In this document: one piece after another, positions 7,662 through 13,414 of the stretch
How the letters are laid out: each line of letters begins with the position of its first letter
Position numbering within the stretch: position 1 is the first letter of the stretch
From: Clostridiales bacterium
GTDB lineage: Bacteria > Bacillota > Clostridia > Christensenellales > JAISNN01
Assembly: GCA_031289865.1 (NCBI GenBank)
Contig: JAITOQ010000222.1
Location: 1-13,414, forward strand
DNA length: 13,414 nucleotides
Reading direction: 5' to 3'
Notes under the pieces: generated by a model
What the model was told of the DNA's origin: nothing
Database searches by the model: none
The model's input: the letters and a program-made list of their open reading frames with translations, nothing else
Made by a program: the position numbers and the translations under genes

Positions 7662-8051
7662 ATGGCAGAAAATATTGTAGGCAGACAATTACGCTCGTTG
7701 CGGGAAAGCGTGAAACTTTCCCAATACAGATTAGCCCTTGTCAACGGCAAGATCGCCCAACCCGCCGTGAATAGGTACGAGAACGGCGTGGTCTGTCCGT
7801 CCCTTGAAACGTTGTTATGGTATGCGGATTACTTCGACGTGTCTTTGGATTACATTTTCGGCAGAACGGACAATCCGAGAGGGCGGCTTTTCGACTGCAA
7901 GCCCAAAATAGCCGAGAAAAACGAGGAATTGGCGGCGTTCGTCGAGATGTGTTTCGACTCCAATTCCCCCGTCAACGCAAGATTGAAAGAAACCATGCTG
8001 AAACTGTTGGAAGAAAAATCCTCGGGCGTCGCGCCCGTCAGGGAGGAATAA
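7662..8051 (+). CDS. XRE-family helix-turn-helix transcriptional regulator
   Basis: A 129-residue cytoplasmic DNA-binding protein. Residues ~5-65 form a Cro/CI-type helix-turn-helix: GRQLRSLRE, then LSQYRLA, AQPAVNRYENG as the recognition region, and PSLETLLWYADYFDVSLDYIFGR, which is the usual end of this domain in Bacillota. The remaining ~60 residues are a charged helical tail. Two in-frame ATGs are close together. The one at 7656 is only 3 bases from GGAGG (7648-7652), whereas 7662 is 9 bases away, so I prefer 7662. The stop is 3 bp before the recombinase start, so the two are co-transcribed. The usual role is control of element excision or maintenance genes; the dyad over its own promoter suggests it represses itself and the recombinase. 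Confidence 0.92.
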   Translation: MAENIVGRQLRSLRESVKLSQYRLALVNGKIAQPAVNRYENGVVCPSLETLLWYADYFDVSLDYIFGRTDNPRGRLFDCKPKIAEKNEELAAFVEMCFDSNSPVNARLKETMLKLLEEKSSGVAPVREE

Positions 8052-8054
8052 CCG

Positions 8055-9659
8055 ATGAAAGAGAAAACGGAAAAGCTGAACGCCGTGATTTACGCCCGAT
8101 ATTCCTCCGACAGCCAACGCGAGGAATCGATCGAGGGGCAGTTGCGGGAATGCAAGGAATTTGCCGAGCGGAACGGGATTACCGTGTTCGGCTCCTACAT
8201 AGACCGCGCCCTGACCGCCAAGACCGACCACCGCCCCGAATTTCAGCGCATGGTCAAAGACAGCTACAAGAAATTATTCGACGTCGTGATCGTTTGGAAG
8301 CTGGATAGGTTTGCCCGAAATCGTTATGATTCCGCGCACTATAAAATGACCTTGAAAAAGAACGGGGTACGAGTGATCTCGGCAAAGGAACAAATCTCCG
8401 AGGGATCGGAGGGCATTATTTTAGAGGCGGTTTTGGAGGGGTATGCGGAATATTATTCGGTGGAATTATCGGAAAAAATCGGGCGCGGCTTGACCGAAAA
8501 CGCCTTGAAAGGCAAGATCAACGGCGGCGCGCTTCCCATAGGCTACACGATCGGCAAGGACCGCCGATTCGAGATCGACGAGGCGGGGGCTTCTATCGTT
8601 CGGGAGGTGTTTACCCGTTACGCGGACGGGGAACGAATGAACGACCTTGCCAAAGACTTGACGCGGCGCGGCGTCCATTCCTCGCGGGGGAACAGAATCA
8701 AGATCGACGTTATCCACCATATGTTAAAGAACAGGCGGTATATCGGGGAGTACCAATTCCGCGACATCGTGAGGGAGGATGCGTTCCCCGCTATCGTACC
8801 GAAAGAGTTGTTCGAGCGCGTTCAAGAAGTCTTGCGCAAGAACGCCAAAGCTCCCGCGCGTCACAAAGCGGAGGACGATTATATATTAACGACAAAACTC
8901 CGTTGCGGGAAATGCGGCGCGTTCATGGTCGGCGAGAGCGGAACGAGCAGAACGGGGCAGGTTCACCACTACTACAAATGCGCGAACGTGAAAAAGCAAA
9001 AGACCTGCGGCAAGAAGCCCGTCAAAAAAGTATGGATTGAGGAAATCGTAGTCAAGCAAGCTATGGTGGTGGTCATGGATGACGGCGTAATCGGCAAGAT
9101 TGCCGACGCAATTTTAAGCCTCGTATCCCAAGAGAACACGAAACTCCCGCAGTTGAAAGCAAAGATAAAGGACGTCGAGGGCGGGATTCAGAATATGCTG
9201 AACGCGATACAGCAGGGCGTTCTCACGCCGTCTACGAAACAGCGTTTGACGGAATTAGAGGAAGCGCAAGCCGAAATCCAAACGGCGATATTGAGCGAGG
9301 AGTTGCAAAAGCCGGAATTGACGCGGGAACACATTCTGTACTGGATTACCCGCTTCCGCGACATCGACCTTTCCGACCTCGACAGCCGAAAACGCCTAAT
9401 CGACGGCTTCGTAAACACCGTTTATCTCTATGACGATAAACTTACTCTAACCTTTAACTACAAAGACGGCACGAAATCAATTTCTTTGAACGAATTAGCG
9501 AATTTCGACGAGTTTAAAGAAATAGACGTATTCGACGGTCAAGGTTTTTGCAATACGGCAGTTACGGTATTTGACAATACCGCAAATATAAGATACAATA
9601 TGTCAGATGACAAAAATAGTTCGGATTTGACAGGCTCATCTCCACCAACCGCCCCATAG
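8055..9659 (+). CDS. Large serine recombinase (site-specific integrase)
   Basis: A 534-residue protein with the full domain order of large serine integrases. The resolvase catalytic domain (about residues 8-155) contains YARYSSDSQ with Arg15 and catalytic Ser17, and KLDRFARNRYD with Arg85 and Arg88. A recombinase DNA-binding domain follows (about 165-265). The zinc ribbon has Cys284, Cys287, Cys309 and Cys318. A coiled coil comes near 355-425, then a C-terminal tail ending SSDLTGSSPPTAP. The family cuts attP and attB through a phosphoserine link and joins them without host factors. GGGAGG at 8041-8046 precedes the ATG. It looks intact and likely active. It sits directly beside a palindrome and a 5'-truncated gene, as expected at the end of an integrated element. 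Its GC content is visibly higher than that of the two genes upstream. Confidence 0.97.
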   Translation: MKEKTEKLNAVIYARYSSDSQREESIEGQLRECKEFAERNGITVFGSYIDRALTAKTDHRPEFQRMVKDSYKKLFDVVIVWKLDRFARNRYDSAHYKMTLKKNGVRVISAKEQISEGSEGIILEAVLEGYAEYYSVELSEKIGRGLTENALKGKINGGALPIGYTIGKDRRFEIDEAGASIVREVFTRYADGERMNDLAKDLTRRGVHSSRGNRIKIDVIHHMLKNRRYIGEYQFRDIVREDAFPAIVPKELFERVQEVLRKNAKAPARHKAEDDYILTTKLRCGKCGAFMVGESGTSRTGQVHHYYKCANVKKQKTCGKKPVKKVWIEEIVVKQAMVVVMDDGVIGKIADAILSLVSQENTKLPQLKAKIKDVEGGIQNMLNAIQQGVLTPSTKQRLTELEEAQAEIQTAILSEELQKPELTREHILYWITRFRDIDLSDLDSRKRLIDGFVNTVYLYDDKLTLTFNYKDGTKSISLNELANFDEFKEIDVFDGQGFCNTAVTVFDNTANIRYNMSDDKNSSDLTGSSPPTAP

Positions 9660-9664
9660 GCGAA

Positions 9665-9681
9665 CCGGAAATATTTTCCGG
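9665..9681. repeat. Perfect 17-bp palindrome at the element/chromosome junction
   Basis: CCGGAAA (9665-9671), spacer TAT, TTTCCGG (9675-9681). It starts 5 bp after the recombinase stop and ends exactly where recognisable HD-domain coding (His-Asp, 9682) begins. It could be part of the attachment site bound by the recombinase, or a transcription terminator hairpin. No T-run follows on either strand, which weakens the terminator reading. Confidence 0.6.
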
Positions 9682-10135
9682 CATGATATTATTGAGGATA
9701 CCGAAATAACCCTTGACGACTTAAGATGCGAGGGATTCGGCAATGAGATTTTAACCGCGCTTGTCTGTCTTACCGACGCGTTGGCGAGCCATATGAAGAT
9801 TTTATCGGTCGCGTAATGGGAAACGAAACCGCCTCTCGCGTAAAACTCGCCGACCTTGCGGATAATATGAATTTGACGCGCATTTCCAACGCGACGGAAG
9901 TGGACAAGGAGCGAATAAAGAAGTATTCGGAAACCGCCGACCGCATTATGGACGTTCTGCCGTATGCCGACTCCACACCAAACCGCCATCTCGTGGAAGT
10001 AAACGGCGTGGCGGAAGTCCACCCGCTTATTACAAGCAATGCGTTCGCGGATATGTTTATCGCTTTCATTGAGGCGCACGGGTGGTTTTCGGCGGCGGCT
10101 TTAAGGACATAACGGAGGGCGAATCAAATGCGTGA
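9682..10135 (+). pseudogene. Broken HD-domain phosphohydrolase-like gene, 5'-truncated with two frameshifts
   Basis: Read across three frames, this gives one continuous protein. Frame one starts HDIIEDTEITLDDLRCEGF, the metal-binding HD motif and following loop of RelA/SpoT-type HD hydrolases. At 9781-9782 the frame moves by one base and continues GEPYEDFIGRV, then RVKLADLADNMNLTRI, the typical end of the HD fold. It goes on into about 45 residues of another kind (HLVEVNGVAEVHPLITSN, FADMFIAFIEAHGW). In the TTTT at 10086-10089 a second one-base loss shifts the frame to FGGGFKDITEGESNA and a stop at 10133-10135. Restored this way, it overlaps the next ATG by 8 bp, as in a coupled operon. The N-terminal helices expected before the HD motif are absent because the recombinase gene ends there. 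Both shifts are single-base losses and could be sequencing errors, but the missing 5' end could not. Confidence 0.7.
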
Positions 10136-10901
10136 GCGAATAATGCTAGAATTGTCTGAAATAGAACGGTGCGAACAAATACGCATCCTCCACACCGTGG
10201 AATCGGGAAGCCGCGCTTGGGGCTTCGCGTCTCCTGACAGCGACTATGATGTGCGGTTTATCTATGTGCGTGATATTAGGCATTACTTAAAGTTAGAGAA
10301 AACCCGCAACGTAATCGAATGGCAGTTAGACGAGGTTTTGGATATAAACGGTTGGGATTTACAGAAGGCTTTGCGCTTGTTGCACACATCCAATCCGACG
10401 CTGTTTGAGTGGAGCAATTCGCCGATTGTATATAAAACGACGGACGAGTGGGCGGAGATTCAAAAAGAAATCAATAACTATTTCCTTGCGAAATCGGGGC
10501 TTTATCACTATCTCAGCACCGCAATAGGGAATTACCGCGAGTATTTGAAGGGCGATATGGTGAAGCTGAAAAAGTATTTTTACGTCGTCCGTCCTATTTT
10601 GGCTTGCAAGTGGATATTAGGCAAGAATTGTCCTCCGCCTATGCCGTTTGCAGAGTTAGTGGAAGCGGAGCTTGAACCCGCAATGCGCCCGATTATAGAG
10701 CGGTTGTTAGTGCAAAAGTCCGCCGCGCCCGAGATGGGCGAGGGGAAACGGATTGACGCTCTGAATATGTACATAGAGGAAACGCTCGCGCAATTGAAAG
10801 TAACCATCGACGCATTGCCGCAAGAGAACAAATCTGATTGGAATGGTTTGAACGAGTTGTTTTTGAATACAATTATAGATAAGCGTCATTCGGAGGTGTA
10901 A
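10128..10901 (+). CDS. YcgL-type nucleotidyltransferase family protein
   Basis: A 257-residue protein of the predicted nucleotidyltransferase family typified by YcgL (COG3541). The N-terminal motif ESGSRAWGFASPDSDYDVRF gives the Gly27-Ser28 loop and the two metal-binding acidic residues Asp39 and Asp41 of the DNA polymerase beta-type fold. Further typical blocks are the NVIEWQLDEVLDINGWDL stretch, LLHTSNPTLFEWSNSP, and KKYFYVVRPILACKW. Members are thought to transfer nucleotides to an RNA, protein or small-molecule target; the substrate is not established and the sequence does not show it. GGAGGG (10114-10119) supports ATG 10128 over the in-frame ATG at 10143. It is coupled to the broken HD gene upstream and lies 5 bp before the AlbA_2/GHKL gene, so all three were probably one operon. 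Confidence 0.88.
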   Translation: MRERIMLELSEIERCEQIRILHTVESGSRAWGFASPDSDYDVRFIYVRDIRHYLKLEKTRNVIEWQLDEVLDINGWDLQKALRLLHTSNPTLFEWSNSPIVYKTTDEWAEIQKEINNYFLAKSGLYHYLSTAIGNYREYLKGDMVKLKKYFYVVRPILACKWILGKNCPPPMPFAELVEAELEPAMRPIIERLLVQKSAAPEMGEGKRIDALNMYIEETLAQLKVTIDALPQENKSDWNGLNELFLNTIIDKRHSEV

Positions 10902-10906
10902 CGAAA

Positions 10907-12385
10907 ATGGTAGATTTTACTCGAATAACTGAATACAGGGAAAATAACCGCCTTGAGGCAAAGAAGGCGGTTGGCGGTCTGCCGCAGAGCGTGTGGGATA
11001 CCTATTCGGCGTTTGCCAATACCAACGGCGGCGTGATTCTGCTTGGCGTGGAAGAATTGCCCGATAAGTCGTTAAATATCGTCGGGCTGGACAATCCCGA
11101 AAAGGTGACAGCGGATTTTTGGAACACTATCAACAACGCGCAGAAGGTGAGCAGAAACATCTTGAAGGACAAACACGTTCGGATTTTCGAATATGACGGC
11201 AAACGCGTAGTAGTTATTGAAGTGCAGAGAGCCGAGCGCGTTGATAAGCCGATTTATTTGAATAACGATGTTTGGAATGCCTTCCGCAGGAACGGCGAGG
11301 GTGATTTTCGCTGTTCCAAAGAAAGCGTTCAAGCAATGATACGGGATAACGGAAATGATACACAGGATATGCTTGCGCTTGAAAATATGCCTTTTTCCGT
11401 ATTTAATTACGATACGGTCAGAGGCTACCGCAATGTTATGGAAAGCACACGCCCCAACCACGTTTGGCTGTCATTAGATAACGATGATTTTTTGCTGAAA
11501 CTCGGAGCGGTTCGGCGAGGCTCGGACGTAAAATTGCATCCGACTGCGGCGGGGCTTTTAATGTTCGGCTTTGAGCATGAAATCGTTGGCGAATACCCGC
11601 ATTATTTTCTTGACTATCAAGAGCATTATGATGCGGGATTGCGTTGGACTGACCGCATAACGTCAACATCAGGGGAGTGGAGCGGAAACTTGTTTGAGTT
11701 TTATTATAAGGCGTATAACAAGCTCGTTCAGAACCCTAGCATCAAAATTCCGTTCAAAATCGAAGGCTTATATCGGGTTGATGACACGCCTGTGCATAAA
11801 GCTCTGCGGGAGGCTCTTGCCAATTGTTTGGTTAATGCCGATTATTATGGCGAAGGCGGCGTAGTTATCAAAAGTCATGCGGACAAAATGACGTTGGAAA
11901 ATCCAGGCGGATTGAGGATACGAATCGAGGAAGCAATAAGCGGCGGATATTCAAATCCAAGGAATTCGGTTCTGATGAAAATGTTTAATCTGCTTGATAT
12001 CGGCGAACGCGCCGGGAGCGGAGTGCCAAATATTTACCATGTTTGGAAAGAGCAGAAGTGGGAAACGCCTGAAATTCGAGAGAGGTTAGACCATATTGAA
12101 CGAACCGCGCTTTTATTGCCGCTCAAAAAAGTAGCGGTAAAAAGTAGCGGTAAAAAAGTAGCGGTAAAAAGTAGCGATAAACACAATGGGAGTAAAACGG
12201 ATGCGCAAAAATCCTCAATTCTAAGATACGCAAAGGAATATCGAACAGTAAAAAGCGCGGATTTGCAAGCAATTTTAAATGTCGGCGAACAGCGAGTGCG
12301 CAAGTTGTTGCTCGAATTGGTCACTTCGGGTGAGCTTGTTGCCGAAGGCAGCAATCGCAACAGAACATATCGCTTACCCGACTGA
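10907..12385 (+). CDS. AlbA_2 / GHKL ATPase-like transcriptional regulator with C-terminal winged helix
   Basis: A 492-residue protein of the common bacterial family often labelled 'RecG-like helicase' or 'putative DNA-binding protein'; it has no helicase motifs. Residues ~10-130 are AlbA_2 (NRLEAKKAVGGLP, then AFANTNGGVILLGVEE). Residues ~295-390 are a GHKL-type ATPase-like domain with REALANCLVNADYY (301-314, N-box position), NPGG (332-335) and GERAGSG (366-372). A basic linker with a 9-residue tandem duplication follows, then a winged helix to the C-terminus (ILRYAKEYRTVKSADLQAIL, RVRKLLLELV). The architecture suggests a nucleotide-responsive DNA-binding regulator. GGAGG at 10892-10896 lies 10 bases before ATG 10907, overlapping the end of the nucleotidyltransferase gene. 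It shares only the AlbA_2 domain with the gene at 5167. Confidence 0.88.
   Translation: MVDFTRITEYRENNRLEAKKAVGGLPQSVWDTYSAFANTNGGVILLGVEELPDKSLNIVGLDNPEKVTADFWNTINNAQKVSRNILKDKHVRIFEYDGKRVVVIEVQRAERVDKPIYLNNDVWNAFRRNGEGDFRCSKESVQAMIRDNGNDTQDMLALENMPFSVFNYDTVRGYRNVMESTRPNHVWLSLDNDDFLLKLGAVRRGSDVKLHPTAAGLLMFGFEHEIVGEYPHYFLDYQEHYDAGLRWTDRITSTSGEWSGNLFEFYYKAYNKLVQNPSIKIPFKIEGLYRVDDTPVHKALREALANCLVNADYYGEGGVVIKSHADKMTLENPGGLRIRIEEAISGGYSNPRNSVLMKMFNLLDIGERAGSGVPNIYHVWKEQKWETPEIRERLDHIERTALLLPLKKVAVKSSGKKVAVKSSDKHNGSKTDAQKSSILRYAKEYRTVKSADLQAILNVGEQRVRKLLLELVTSGELVAEGSNRNRTYRLPD
12125..12178 (+). repeat. 27-bp tandem duplication in the linker of the AlbA_2/GHKL gene
   Basis: Two 27-bp copies (12125-12151 and 12152-12178) differ at one base. 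Each is itself two GTAGCGGT words separated by A-runs, so the word occurs at 12131, 12144, 12158 and (as GTAGCGAT) 12171. In frame it encodes KKVAVKSSG followed by KKVAVKSSD. The length is a multiple of three, so copy number can change without breaking the frame. Confidence 0.9.
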
Positions 12386-12435
12386 TTTCTGACTATTTGT
12401 ACGACAACAAAAACGGAATCTGCATTCACACTAAC

Positions 12436-12461
12436 GGTGGGGCTACACCTCAAAGCCCACC
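12436..12461. terminator. Imperfect hairpin between convergent genes, weak terminator candidate
   Basis: GGTGGGGCT (12436-12444) can pair with AGCCCACC (12454-12461) with one bulged G and a 9-base loop. It is the only GC-rich stem in the 148-bp gap between the convergent genes ending at 12385 and 12534. Neither strand has a T-run directly after the stem, so intrinsic termination is uncertain. Confidence 0.3.
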
Positions 12462-12533
12462 ATCAGCACAAACCTATACGGCAGAATCGTAATATGGTTC
12501 GTATTTGGGGAGATGCGCTCCACCAACAACAAC

Positions 12534-13414
12534 TTAAAATATCTTTTTGTCGGCGGCAATAAACACCATACTTTCACGCGCGGTGTTTCCGCCGTGTTTC
12601 TTGAATATCCCGCCATGATCGCTTGTTAATATAATCAACCAATCCTCGCTATCGTAAGTCGATCTGTTTTCTATATTGTTAATTATAGCGTTAGCATCGG
12701 TTTTACAGCTTTCAACCGCCTGAACATATTCCGGTTTATCTAAATAATACCCGTAACCGTGACCCGCTTCGTCGGTATGCTCTAACACGCAAAATACAGC
12801 GTCAACATTGCAATTGACGGCATTTATAACTTCCTTTACCGTTCCGGCATCATTATATGCGCAAACAAATGCCGTCGGATAAGCTTCGCGCTCGTTTTTA
12901 TAAATAATGTCGCCGTGCGGCTGCCATGAATAAAAAAATTGTGCCGAAATACCCAACGCATTTAATGTAAAAATTATTGTTCGCACCTCCGGCTTTAATG
13001 TAGCTTCATTGTTTTTTACGCCGTTTGTCTTTGCCCATGTTCCGGTAAAAAGCGACGTCCAACCCGGACCGGTCACCGTAGATTGCTCGCCGAAACGAGC
13101 GCCGCCCGTGCGAGATAAATAGATCCCGCCGCCGTTTTGCTTTATTTGATAAAACGGTGACGCTATGTCGTTTTCTTGCACGGCAACGGCCTCCGCCGTA
13201 TGCCCGTCAAAACCGATAAATGCAAGCTTCGGCGTTTTGCCCGATGTATTTTCCGCCATATGTTTATACATAACGTCATGTAGCTCTATGCTCGGAATTA
13301 AAGAGTTTAAGCTGTTTTCAAAAAATGCGGAATGCGCTTTTATCACATTTTCAAATTTTATATCAAGATAAAAATTAGGAATGCAAAAAAATAAAGTTAT
13401 TGCCGCAACCAAAA
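12534..13414 (-). CDS. Membrane-anchored phosphodiesterase, alkaline phosphatase superfamily (5' end outside window)
   Basis: The frame is open to the right edge. The TTG at 13412-13410 is not a convincing start, so the gene continues beyond the window. The visible N-terminal part is hydrophobic (VAAITLFFCIPNFYLDI), a membrane anchor or uncleaved signal. The rest fits the type I phosphodiesterase/nucleotide pyrophosphatase branch of the alkaline phosphatase superfamily: AFIGFDGHTAEA (first metal Asp), TGPGWTSLFTGTWAKTNGV (catalytic Thr region), EHTDEAGHGYG (Asp and His), LTSDHGG (Asp-His) and the final HGGNT (His). All metal-site motifs are present, so the enzyme is probably active outside the membrane on a phosphodiester or phosphonate; the substrate cannot be read from sequence. 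It opposes the rest of the window and probably belongs to the host chromosome rather than the mobile element. Confidence 0.85.
   Translation of the reverse strand, partial: LVAAITLFFCIPNFYLDIKFENVIKAHSAFFENSLNSLIPSIELHDVMYKHMAENTSGKTPKLAFIGFDGHTAEAVAVQENDIASPFYQIKQNGGGIYLSRTGGARFGEQSTVTGPGWTSLFTGTWAKTNGVKNNEATLKPEVRTIIFTLNALGISAQFFYSWQPHGDIIYKNEREAYPTAFVCAYNDAGTVKEVINAVNCNVDAVFCVLEHTDEAGHGYGYYLDKPEYVQAVESCKTDANAIINNIENRSTYDSEDWLIILTSDHGGIFKKHGGNTARESMVFIAADKKIF

Noticed and set aside
7815..8308. Long open frames on both strands over the XRE/recombinase junction
   Set aside because: They are overlapping frames in GC-richer coding DNA, with Arg/Gly-rich or low-complexity translations; the XRE and recombinase frames have clear family motifs.

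Overview
The window looks like an accessory region of a Bacillota (Clostridia-type) chromosome, probably from an uncultured lineage. The evidence is strong GGAGG-type ribosome sites, a textbook sigma-A promoter, a lipoprotein signal, an InlB-type repeat on a membrane protein, and a large serine recombinase of the kind common in Clostridia. The lineage assignment is inference. All genes up to 12385 lie on the plus strand; the last gene is on the minus strand and faces them.

Region 1 (1-4950) is a tight four-gene cluster that I read as a chaperone-like module at the cell envelope. It holds the C-terminal part of an Hsp70-like protein (cut by the window edge) and a classical AAA+ ATPase with an unfamiliar N-terminal half. 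It also holds a protein that starts with a J-like segment lacking the HPD motif and continues through three membrane segments into an InlB-type repeat. The fourth gene encodes a probable lipoprotein with a long glutamine/tyrosine-rich coil. Spacings are 9 bp, a 17-bp overlap and 17 bp, so co-transcription is likely. This is the strongest candidate for an undescribed system.

Region 2 (5167-7550) holds two AT-richer genes: a Schlafen-type AlbA_2 protein with an unrecognised C-terminal half, and a 369-residue protein I cannot assign. Region 3 (7612-9659) is a recombination module. A consensus promoter, with an inverted repeat spanning its -10 box, drives an XRE-type regulator and a large serine recombinase.

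The recombinase stop is followed at once by a perfect 17-bp palindrome and then by an HD-domain gene that lacks its 5' end and carries two single-base losses. This looks like one end of an integrated element, with the cargo of regions 1 and 2 extending leftward from the recombinase. Region 4 (9682-12385) is an operon-like series of the broken HD gene, a YcgL-type nucleotidyltransferase and an AlbA_2/GHKL regulator with a small tandem duplication.

The minus-strand gene at 12534-13414 is a membrane-anchored phosphodiesterase of the alkaline phosphatase superfamily, cut by the right edge. No tRNA, rRNA or CRISPR array was seen.
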